In this document: positions 10,920 to 19,444 of the stretch, piece by piece
Layout: every line of letters starts with the position of its first letter
How positions within the stretch are numbered: position 1 is the stretch's first letter
Source of the DNA: Prorocentrum cordatum
Lineage: Eukaryota > Sar > Dinophyceae > Prorocentrales > Prorocentraceae
Reading direction: 5' to 3'
DNA: 64,000 nucleotides
Assembly: GCA_963575745.1 (NCBI GenBank)
Contig: CAUYUJ010022529.1
Location: 1 to 64,000, forward strand
Translations under genes and position numbers: made by a program
The notes under the pieces: generated by a model
Seen by the model: the letters and a program-made list of their open reading frames with translations, nothing else
Told to the model about the DNA's origin: nothing
Databases searched by the model: none

Positions 10920-11575
10920 ATGTCGAAATGGGTGCGGTGCCGCCATGCGGACGCTGCCACTGAGGCCTTCGACGGAGCTCCCTATGGGGCCACGAAGTGT
11001 GTCAGGGATGTGCCGGAATGAGTGCGGTGTCCCCGTGCGGACTCTGCTACTGAGGCCTTCGGCGGAGCTCCCTATTATGAGGCCACGAAACTTGTGAGGG
11101 GCATGCCGACATGGAAGAGGTGCCGCCATGAGGACGCTGCTGCTGGGGCCTTCAGCGGAGCTCCCTATGGGGCTACGAAGCGTGTGAGGGGTGTGCCGAA
11201 GTGGGTGGAGAACCGCATGCGAACCCCTCCTCCTGTGGGCTTCGGTGGAGGTCCCTTGTGGGGCCGCGAAACGTGTGAGGGGTGTATCGAAGTGGGTGGA
11301 GAACCGCATGCGACACCCCCTCCTGTTGGCTTTCGTGGAACTCCATATGTGGCCACGAAGCGTGTGAGGGGTGCGCCACATGCAAAACCCCCTCCTGGAG
11401 CCTTCGGTGGAGCTTTCTCTGGGCCCACGAAGCGTACGACGGTGAGGGGAACCACATGCGAAACCTCCTCCTGGGGACTTCGGTGGAGCTCACTACGGGG
11501 CCACAAAACGTGTGGGGTGTGTGGAGAGCCACATGCAAAACCCCCTCCTGATGCCATCTCGGCGGCGAGCGAGGG
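10920..11575 (+). repeat. About 90-bp minisatellite inside the intron, first block
   Basis: About seven degenerate copies of a 90-92 bp unit containing GAGCTCCCTATGGGGCCACG and, in later copies, GGTGGAGAACCGCATGCG. Open frames across it, including Ser/His/Arg-rich ones on the minus strand, follow the repeat and are not genes. Confidence 0.88.
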
Positions 11576-11579
11576 GGGG

Positions 11580-11755
11580 AAGTGAGAAGGAGAAAGCCTT
11601 CTCAGAAGGCGGCGGGACTTCTCGGAGGTCCGCGCGCCTTCGAGAAGTTTTTGGGCCTTCGGGGAAGGCTTAGACAACTTTGCAGAAGGCTGGATGACTT
11701 CCGAGCCTTCTGAGAAGGCCTGCTCCTTCTCAAATCCTCCCCGCGCTCGCCGCCA
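11580..11755. repeat. Cluster of short perfect palindromes (CCTTCTnAGAAGG)
   Basis: GCCTTCTCAGAAGGC at 11596-11610 and GCCTTCTGAGAAGGC at 11705-11719 are perfect inverted repeats with a one-base centre. Degenerate forms (CCTTCGAGAAG, CCTTCGGGGAAGG) lie between. The block interrupts the 90-bp minisatellite, which resumes at about 11757. Confidence 0.8.
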
Positions 11756-11756
11756 A

Positions 11757-12010
11757 CCTTCGGTGGAGCTCCCTGTGGGGCCTCGAGGCGAACCCCCCTC
11801 CTTTGGGCTTCGGTGGAGCTCCCTATGGGGCCACTAAGCGTATGAGGGGTGCGGAGAACCCCGTGCAAAATCTTCTCCTGGGGGTTCGGTGGGGCTCCGT
11901 CCGGGGCCACGAGGCGTGAGAGACGTTGATAATCACATGCAAAACCGCGGCGTGGGGGCTTTGGTGGAGCTCCCTATGGGGCCACGAAGCGTGTGAGGGG
12001 TTTGCCGGAA
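11757..12010 (+). repeat. About 90-bp minisatellite inside the intron, second block
   Basis: About three more copies of the unit (CTTCGGTGGAGCTCCCTATG, GGGGCCACGAAGCGTGTGAG), followed by a purine-rich stretch to about 12090. Confidence 0.85.
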
Positions 12011-12209
12011 TTTTTGACATGCGGAGAGCAGAGGCAGGGATCGGGAGGAGGGAGGAAGGGGGAGTATGAGATGAGAGGGAGGAGACGCGGGGCGGTGTCT
12101 CTTCAAAGCGATGACCCAGCACCACAGGACGGTTGGTCAAGAATCAAGTCGGCCAGTGAGGCCAATTCCACGCCAGGGGTGATAGGGATCGGTTGAACGA
12201 TGCTCAAAG

Positions 12210-12390
12210 GCGAGGGGATCTCGGTCGGCGCCGTGGACTGTGCGGAGCGCGCCAACCAGGGCGTGTGCAGGAGACACAACGTCAGCGGCTACCCGACGAT
12301 AGCGGCGGTCGGCTGGGCGCACCCGAAGCTCTATCACGGCCGCCGCGAGGCTGCGCCCATGGCCAAGTGGGCCCTGTGGGAGCTGGGGGC
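12210..12390 (+). CDS. Disulfide isomerase, second thioredoxin half
   Basis: Encodes EGISVGAVDCAERANQGVC, then RRHNVSGYPTIAAVG and KLYHGRREAAPMAKWALWEL. This is the standard second half of a PDI thioredoxin domain: a V-GAVDC strand, a helix, the cis-Pro segment GYPT and a Y-x-G-R turn. Start is set by the acceptor that matches the phase of the exon at 10496. The 3' end is uncertain; family similarity stops near 12390 and the sequence turns into Gly/Ala/Ser-rich codons and an inverted repeat. No second thioredoxin domain or ER-retention tail is visible, so the gene may continue through unrecognised exons or be partial. Confidence 0.82.
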
Positions 12391-12451
12391 GGGTGGCGCC
12401 AGAGGCTCCCGGCGCTGGGACATCTCGGAGAAGCGAACAGAGCAGAAGCGT

Positions 12452-12589
12452 AATCTTTCGGAGCTCCGTGCGGACTCCTTGGATTTGCGCTGCGTGCCCC
12501 CCCTGGCGGCGCCTCCAGCGCCGCCCTTGGCGCGCCATGGAAGTGCGTCTGGCGCCGATCCAAGAAATCCGTGCGGAGCTCCGAAAGTG
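12452..12589. repeat. Imperfect palindrome with about 38-bp arms
   Basis: The left arm begins CTTTCGGAGCTCCGTGCGGA (about 12455); the right arm (about 12551-12588) is its reverse complement with a few mismatches, and the GC-rich centre is near 12523. The arms look like the terminal inverted repeats of a small foldback or introner-like element beside a coding exon. Confidence 0.75.
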
Positions 12590-12657
12590 TATGTTCATGC
12601 CGTTTTTCGTTCCTCCAGTGGCGGCGGCGGCGAGCTCTGAGAGCTCGCGAGCGGGTC

Positions 12658-12659
12658 GG

Positions 12660-12696
<37 letters not shown>

Positions 12697-12697
12697 T
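12658..12697 (+). repeat. (CGT)n microsatellite
   Basis: About 13 CGT/TCG repeats flanked by two copies of CGCGAGCGGGTCGGC or near matches. It reads as poly-Ser on the plus strand and poly-Asp on the minus strand, and no gene needs either. Confidence 0.95.
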
Positions 12698-12814
12698 CGC
12701 GAGCGGGTCGGCAACAGCGCGGCCCGCCCGACGGCCCCGTCCGCGGCCTTCTGCTCGTCCTAGACCCCCAGGCGTCGCCACAAGATCGCGATCGCGGCGG
12801 TGCCGTGCCTGAAA

Positions 12815-13300
12815 GCCACAACATCATATTTGGTGTCTCTTGGAGGCATCTCGGTGATGTCTTGGGGCCTTGTTAGACCATCCTGGGCGATCTTGGCGGC
12901 AGCAGCATCTTTCATGCCATTTGGGCCACCGTGTGCCCATCTTGGGCAACCTTCGGATCTCTGGAGGCTGTCTTGAAGCGGTCTCGGGACATCTTGGGAA
13001 CAGTATTTGGGACAGTCGAAGAAACACAGGAACCGTACAAGTATCGTTGTTGTTGCTCCCCGGGTGGCGTCTTGGATTCTTCTTGGACCATCGTAGGGGC
13101 TTTCCAGGACCATCTTCGGCTGTCTTGAGTTCTTCAGGCCCTTTTCGGGGCTCCTGGAGACCGTCCTGGAGGCCTCTTGGGTTTGCCTGGCAGTTTGGTG
13201 GCGCCCCATGGGGTTCTTAGGGCAACCTGTGGCGATCACGGGGCTGATGCACACCTCTCTTTTTTGTGGCGTCGCCGACCTCCTTTGGTGGACATCAGGC
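12815..13300. other. Degenerate R2-like repeat, no gene
   Basis: Irregular repetition of CATCTTGGG/CCTTGGG/GTCTTGG words with 10-13 base spacing, similar to R2 but strongly mutated. A long minus-strand open frame covers it and has no family features. Confidence 0.6.
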
Positions 13301-13478
13301 AGGGGACAATCTTCTTGATGCTTCGCGTATCCCCAACACGCTACCCTACGAATGTTCTCAGCCACGATAGGCTCATCAGGGGCGAGCTTGCACACAAGAG
13401 CCTGGCCGCTGCCCACGGGAACGGAGGGCAGGGCGATACCAGCCAACACGAGGGGCCCCCCCCCACGATCTCCGAGGA

Positions 13479-15443
13479 ATGGCTGCGAGACGTAGACATA
13501 GCCATAGACGGGCGGAACGCGACGACGCGCCGCAGACCCACGGAGGACAGGGAGGGTCTGCGAGACTACAGCACCATCCTCCACCCCGGGGAGCACCTCA
13601 CGGCAGCGATAGCTGCAGGATGGGCGGCATGCATCACCACCAGCGGAGAAAGCGGGCATTTATACACCTCAAACCCCATGTGGGCACGATCGCGCTGCCC
13701 GCCGAAGCCGACCTGAGAGCTGCCAGTCGAGGCGCGGGCCGTCCGCAAGCCAGGGTAATTCTGCAGCTGACACACGGCCCAGTGCACCAAGCCAAGCTTG
13801 ACGCGACCCCCGCCCGCACCCCAATGCCGGCGGATCTAGGGGTCGACACCAGCCAGTCCGCCAGCCCATCCCTGCCCCCCAGAAGGCGGGCAGCCGTGGA
13901 TTCACTGCCAGGCCCAGCCCGCCCAATAACGTTTCCCCACTTAGCACAGGTGCTCACACGCAGGAGCCGTGCACGCTCTGAGCCCGGAGCCGTTCTCGTG
14001 AGGGCGGAAAGTGATGCGGTCCTATGCGCACAGGGAATGCTCGGGAGGTTCCTAGCCTGCGTCGGAGAGCAGTGCATCCACGACATGGCCAGGAGCATAC
14101 AGACCAGGCTCGTGCTGGAACAGCGACGACAGGAGGAGGGCAGGCCTATTCTGAGATACAACTGGGACCTTTTCGCTGCCATATGGATCCTTCAGCTGGC
14201 TGACCCGAGCAATGTGGACAGAGACCACGTATTCCAGTTCATTGACGAGCTAGGGATAAAGGAGGAGGCCACTCGACAGCTTCCCTTCACGCGGTGGCTC
14301 TCCCCCGAGCCCGACCCCGCATGCACGGCGCACCACCCGTGTTTGGAGGTTCCTGGAAGCAGGGGCGCCGAGATCGACGGCTCTACCGCGCGCGTGCTTG
14401 CCCCAGGCACCGCCGAGAGGCTGAATGCCTTAGGCGGAAGGCTACGGAGCGCAGCGCAGGAAGACAGACGTCACCACGACCCGGGAGGAGCCCCCAGACC
14501 GCGAAGGGCATCCAGGGGCCAGCGAACCACCCCCCAAACAACAGTGGGGCGAACCTAGCGCAAAGTGAACAGGCGCAGGTTAGACGCAGCCGGACTCTGG
14601 GCAGGCCGCCAGCGGCAGAACAGAGCGCTGGCGACCCGCAGACCCGGGACCGCCCCGCTCCGCAGCCTCCAACAATCCCCCCTCCCGTCGCCCAGCAGGC
14701 ACCGCCGCAGATGCCTCCCTCGCCAGGCCAGGCCACCTTTGTCGCGAGACAAGGTCAGCGGCTCAATAATCCTGAACGGGGCAGCGGCGACAACCCACCG
14801 CCCAGAGACGACCCCCCGGCGCGCGGCCGCAGGCAGCGCCCCCCCGACGCGAGCAGATGGCGACGCCAACCAGGGCGGGGGAGCTGGGTCCGAGGAAAGA
14901 AATGGGAGCGCCTCTCAATCACCACCGCCACAGTCACCGGCGGGCGGTCGAGTAGACGACCGGCGCGGACAACCTGCGCCGAGCGGCCCACAAGCCGCCC
15001 CGGCCCAGGAGACCTCCTCCCCCCAGCCCGGAGCCCAAGGTACCGGGGCTCCCCAACCGCCGACATCCCACGCGGAGTGCAACAGACAGGGGAGTGAAGG
15101 GGCCGGCTGCGCACAAACGCCGAACCCAGAATCAGGGAACGCCCGGCGGGCGGCGCAGGCCCACCCTGGCGTCGAGCCCAGGAGTTGGCCTCCACCAGAC
15201 AGCGTCCCACGAAACCCAACCAGCGACCCACCAGGGAGGGGGGGCACCCCCAGGGCAGGACCACGCCTCCCACCATGCATGGAGTCCAGGTGGAGCTCTC
15301 TTCTCAACCGCGCCGCAGAAATATTATACCCCCTTGGCCCCCCCGCGCGGTGGGAGGGACTAGGATGCGCCGACGGAGAAATGCGGAGGACCGTACTCAG
15401 AGCCATGGATTGGGGCACTTCCATGCTCCAGCTGGAAAGATGA
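13479..15443 (+). pseudogene. Retrotransposon N-terminal (gag-like) region, unknown fold
   Basis: One frame runs from 13479 to 15443 with a single TAG at 14556. The part most like protein lies at about 14000-14300 (LARVGEQ-type helices, e.g. FLACVGEQCIHDMARSIQ, then RYNWDLFAAIWILQLADPSN). A long Pro/Arg/Gln/Gly-rich low-complexity stretch follows, and a second ordered piece ends WSSLLNRAAEILYPLG and ALRAMDWGTSMLQLER. The frame then shifts by one into the methyltransferase reading frame near 15440. It sits where LINE ORF1 would be, but no RNA-binding motif or Cys-knuckle is visible, so the gag-like label rests on position only. Confidence 0.55.
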
Positions 15444-17710
15444 TAGCCCTTGAGACGTGCTGGGCCCAGAACCCGCCAATGGGCACCAGGAACCCCACAG
15501 GTAGAAGGATCTGGGCTCAAAATGCCGCTCTCACTGCAGACGCGGCGTGCGCGATTATGCTGCCCACAACAAGAGGAGTTTCAAGATGCGAAGGCCCATT
15601 ATACCCCTTCCAGCCTCTAACCGACGAAGCCCTCGACGCCATCCTCGCCGCGAACATGGGGGGCTCGCTAGGGGCGAACGCCGGCCGTCTCAGGGCAGTT
15701 GACTCAAGCTGGCTCAACCTCAGAGGCGGGCGAGCCCAACCGGACAGCCCCTCCCAGCAGCCCGAGCCCGGAGAGGGCGCGGGTCAGTCCCCAACAACCC
15801 CCCACAGAGCCCCACAGCTGGAGGACACTGAGGTGCGACTTCGGCCCACAGGAGTGCCCGCGGATGAGCCGCCGCGACGCCCCAAGCGGCGGAGCCAGCA
15901 GAGCAGAGAGGCAGAGCACCCAGTCGCCAGGAGGCAGCAGACCAGGAGCCGAAACAGACGGACACGGCCAGCCTGCCCCATGGGAGCGAGAGCTCTACCC
16001 AGAGCGAGGCCCGGTGCGAACAGACCCGAGGAGGACAATTCGCGTTCCCTCGCGTCAGTGTGGGAGGCCCGGCCGACAACAGGTGGGCAGAGCGGGGCAG
16101 GAAGGGGCACCGCGCGAAACGCAACAGGGGCACAAGGACCAGGAGAACGGGTAAGAAGGGCAAGAGCCAGAATCCACACTCCAGCCCCCGCGGAGCCGAT
16201 GGCAGCGCCTCAGCCCGTGGATGTCCTGCAGCAGGTGTGGGCCCAGCGCGGAGACCGCAACGCTGGCCGTTCACCAGTCGCCCCCCCTGATCAGGTTCTT
16301 GCGGCTTACCAGGTGGCCGGCCTGGACAACAACCTGATCTTGGAGACTCTCAGGGCACTACATGAGCAGGGCGCCGTCAGGCTAGGCCCCGAACGCGCGG
16401 CTGACGACGTCGCCGGAAGAGTGCGGATCGAAGAAGCAGCCGAGATAGACTTCACGCAGCAGGCAGGGGTGGTGCCGCAAGGGGGGGCGGTTCGGGGCAG
16501 CAGCGGGGCCGAGGAGCGCGCGCCTCTCCACCTCGTGTCCATTTTCGACGGGTGGGGGCTAGCCAGACTAGCTGTGGGCGACCTCGTCCACAAGCTAGGA
16601 TCCAGCCGCAGATTTCGGTCTTCGTCTTCCGCGGAGCACAGCAGAGGGGCAGCTGAAGCAGTAGCGCGCAGATGGAGTGCCACCCCCGACCCACAAGATG
16701 GAGGCCCCCCACACGAGCAGCTGGCTGAGGACGCATGGGGCCTCTTCCGCCGAAGGGGCCCCCTCGACAACAGGACGCCGCGGGAAAAGCACTTCGACTC
16801 CTTGGAGCAGGGCAGCGCGCTACTCATTGTGGCAGGCCCACCCTGCAGCGACCTCTCTGCGGCCGGCCAGCGCGCTGGTAATGACGGGCTGGCCGGGGCC
16901 CAGTCCTGTTGCTTCTTCGCCGTCACGATAGCGTGGTACCTGGCAAGCAAGCGAAGACCTGACCTAACCATCCTGGTGCCGGTGGAGAGCGCGGCCTCCA
17001 TGCCCGCCGCGCACCGCAAGGCCATGTGCGCAGCCATGGGGGGCCTGAACTCAGAGTGGGCTTTAAAAATGAACGCAGGGGGCGCAGTTGCCAGCCCGAG
17101 AGAGCGACTCTGGATCGGGAACTTCCCACCCCCAGTCGACGCCATAACCTACCCCCGCCTCCCCAGCCCCTGGGAACCGAGGTGGGCATACAGGCCGGAC
17201 GGAAGAATCCCAACGTGGGCGCAGTCCAGGGCCCCCCCAGGGGGCCCAGACACGATCCTTCCGAGTAGCTACCAGACCCATCTTCTGTGCCTACTATACG
17301 ACGAAGACAGCAGCCTCAGGTGGTTCCTCACAAACCCAACCGAGCTGAAGCACGGAGCAAGACAAATGCTTGCAGAATGCGGAGCAGAACAGCGCTTTGC
17401 AGGATGTACGGACGGCCTGAACCTTGTCATGGCAGGAAGAGAAAGGGAGAGCCCTGCCGCCGAAGACAAAGTCAGGGCCTGGGGAAGATGGCTAGTGAAG
17501 GAGGGCAGAGCGCACGGACTCAGACCCCCCACAGCCGAAGAGAGGGCGAGGGCCGTGGGCCTAGCCGGCTACTGCCGGGGGGTCGGAGTACGTGACGGGG
17601 CGCTCTACGCGCAGGGACGCAGTGCCCCTGGGCGCAAGTCAGGGAGCGCCCCCTCCCGGACGACCTTGCGGAGCAGCTTCTGCGGACGGAAGGAGTCTTT
17701 CCCGGGTTGA
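15185..17710 (+). CDS. DNMT3-like cytosine-5 DNA methyltransferase module of the retrotransposon
   Basis: An 841-codon open frame; real coding probably begins near 15440 after the frameshift. About 200 residues of Pro/Arg/Gln-rich linker lead into the methyltransferase. Motif I is LVSIFDGWGLARLAVGDL (F454-D455-G456), the AdoMet-binding loop. Motif IV is AGPPCSDLSAAGQRAGNDG with catalytic Cys554. Motif VI is VPVESAAS with Glu601. Motif VIII is SPRERLWIGNFPPP (R639, R641). PPC-x-DLS and R-x-R-x-x-x-x-N-x-P resemble the DNMT3 type more than DNMT1. The expected reaction is methyl transfer to cytosine C5. The ENV triplet of motif VI reads VES here. The frame is clean across the domain, unlike the rest of the element, and it ends in TGA at 17708 with the same frame open again directly after. 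Confidence 0.85.
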   Translation: MASTRQRPTKPNQRPTREGGHPQGRTTPPTMHGVQVELSSQPRRRNIIPPWPPRAVGGTRMRRRRNAEDRTQSHGLGHFHAPAGKMIALETCWAQNPPMGTRNPTGRRIWAQNAALTADAACAIMLPTTRGVSRCEGPLYPFQPLTDEALDAILAANMGGSLGANAGRLRAVDSSWLNLRGGRAQPDSPSQQPEPGEGAGQSPTTPHRAPQLEDTEVRLRPTGVPADEPPRRPKRRSQQSREAEHPVARRQQTRSRNRRTRPACPMGARALPRARPGANRPEEDNSRSLASVWEARPTTGGQSGAGRGTARNATGAQGPGERVRRARARIHTPAPAEPMAAPQPVDVLQQVWAQRGDRNAGRSPVAPPDQVLAAYQVAGLDNNLILETLRALHEQGAVRLGPERAADDVAGRVRIEEAAEIDFTQQAGVVPQGGAVRGSSGAEERAPLHLVSIFDGWGLARLAVGDLVHKLGSSRRFRSSSSAEHSRGAAEAVARRWSATPDPQDGGPPHEQLAEDAWGLFRRRGPLDNRTPREKHFDSLEQGSALLIVAGPPCSDLSAAGQRAGNDGLAGAQSCCFFAVTIAWYLASKRRPDLTILVPVESAASMPAAHRKAMCAAMGGLNSEWALKMNAGGAVASPRERLWIGNFPPPVDAITYPRLPSPWEPRWAYRPDGRIPTWAQSRAPPGGPDTILPSSYQTHLLCLLYDEDSSLRWFLTNPTELKHGARQMLAECGAEQRFAGCTDGLNLVMAGRERESPAAEDKVRAWGRWLVKEGRAHGLRPPTAEERARAVGLAGYCRGVGVRDGALYAQGRSAPGRKSGSAPSRTTLRSSFCGRKESFPG

Positions 17711-19444
17711 CGCTCCCCTAGACTCCGCAGAGGGCCCCAGAACGCTCCACCAGGCGCTGGGGTCCCCGCCCAGGCGCCCGGGCCACGCGCCCGGGCATGG
17801 CAAGAAGCCCGCCGCTTTCTCAATTGGGACTTAGTAACTCGCTGTCAGTGCAAGATCCGCGGGCCGAGGGGCCATTGGTGTCTCGTCCACGCCGACTCCA
17901 GGAACCATCCTACTTTGGGCTCCCTCTGCGGGGATCTCACCCTTAACGACCTGCTACACGCGCTTGATGCCACCCCAGCCGGCAACCTCCCCAGGCTCGC
18001 CGGCTGGAGCGTCAGATACCTCCGGACCTGCACAGCGGCCAAAAACCAATTCAATCACGCCCTCCTCACCCAAGCCACTATGAACAATCGCATCGCCTTG
18101 GTACAAGAAACGCATTAGTCCGAGCACGAGACTGAGGTCTGTATAACCATGTTCCCGGCGCGAGCCCTGGTAGCATCCCCGGGTTGCCTGGGGCCGCCCT
18201 GAGGACTCGCCGGAGGAGTGGGCATTTTTCTTCCTCACGGCGTCGGTCTCCTCGAGCAACGGGTGACCGTCCAAGGATGCGCCGTCGCCGCCTTTGTCCG
18301 ACATGGCGAACGCAGGTTCCGGGTGGTTTCAGTGTACCCCCCACCCTTTAGAAGGAAGGAAACCCTTTCCGAGATCGCCCTGGCTTCGGAGCAATGGGAG
18401 CACCTTGACACCTACTGGGGAGGCGACGTCAACCTACAGCTCGATGATCCGCGAGACGGCGAAGTCGAGGCCTCCGCCCTTCTGATGGACCTACTGACAA
18501 GCACCGGCTCCACGACGGTACACGCGTCCGGGCCCGCCAGAATCGACAAAGACAGCGAATCACATATCGACATGCTCGCGTGCCCAGTGCGGCAGTCATA
18601 TGCCTACGAAGTCCGTAAGCTCTGGAGGCTAGCGCTGTCGGACCACGCACTCATCACCCTGGGGCCTCAAGGGGCCAGAAGGGCCAGACGGGACAACGCC
18701 ATGAAGGCTGGGGATCTCAGGACCCCCCCCGCCGCTGCGCACGCGGACCTCCGGCAACTCTTCTTCCACCTTCAGCTCACCTTTGGGGCCCCCCCCGTCA
18801 ACTTTACAGGCTTCATCCAGCCGGTGGACTGGGCTAGACCGGCTAGCCCGGGAGGCTTCCCTGACAGGCATGTCGATAACGACGACGGCGATGTCATCAT
18901 TCACAACACCCCCCCAGCACTCGACCACGTTCAGGCTGCCGAACGCGACGCCGACCACGCTCCACCCGTCCTACCTACCCTCATGCGGTTCGGGAGACAA
19001 GCGCTCTCCGCCGCGTTGCAAGACTGGTGGAGGAAATTGAGGAAACGCAAGTCGCGGGCCTCGCCCGGCCTCCTCCTGACAGCCGCCAGCCAGAGGAGCG
19101 GGGCGACACGCCGGGTTGGTGCCCTAGCAACGTGGCTGCGCGAGTGCGGGTGGGGCGGGCAAGACCTCATCCCAGGATCTGCGGCCGAATGGCTGAGAAG
19201 GTGGGGCGCCGAGACAACCCAGCGAAGGGCTGTCAGATTGACCCCTGCGCAGAGAGGTCCCGGCGCGGAGCGCGCCCCCCTGGCCGCCCATTACAGGACC
19301 GGAAGGGAAATTTACAAGAAAACCCACGCCATCCTAGGCGTTCGCGACACCACAGGCACCTGGCAGGACAGGCCCGAGCAAGTCGACAGCGTCCTTTGGG
19401 ACAGCCGCAGTGCGATATGGCACTCCGCCCCCCCCGCTGCCTGA
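17711..19444 (+). pseudogene. APE-type endonuclease domain of the retrotransposon
   Basis: Continues in the same frame as the methyltransferase after its TGA. A linker (WQEARRFLNWDLVTRCQCKI) precedes the endonuclease, whose first landmark is NNRIALVQETH at about 18085-18115 with a TAG immediately after. A TGA at 18200 precedes GGVGIFLPHG. Next come FRVVSVYPPP, the metal-site motif WGGDVNLQLDD (GDVN at 18422-18433), SHIDMLACP (about 18560) and the catalytic LSDHALITL (SDH at 18638-18646). These are the standard blocks of LINE apurinic-like endonucleases that nick the target DNA. All core acidic/His residues remain, but two stops split the domain. Confidence 0.8.

Larger units (their letters stand above)
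10631..12209 (+). other. Intron of the disulfide isomerase gene
   Basis: Inferred intron between two halves of one thioredoxin domain. It starts GCTCAG after AAG and ends AAAG before GC, so AAGGC occurs at both ends and the exact junction is ambiguous. Removing it joins Q (CAA), then G|GC (Gly), then EGISVGAVDC, which restores the expected fold and phase. Most of the intron is minisatellite. Confidence 0.75.

Noticed and set aside
12760-13659. 299-codon minus-strand open frame
   Set aside because: It covers degenerate R2-like DNA and part of the opposite retrotransposon region; composition varies without domain features.
14556-18202. Genetic-code change (stop codons read as sense) to explain in-frame TAG and TGA
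   Set aside because: Frameshifts accompany the stops in the same genes and an Asp of the RT active site is lost, so ordinary decay explains them better. Both TAG and TGA also end other frames cleanly.
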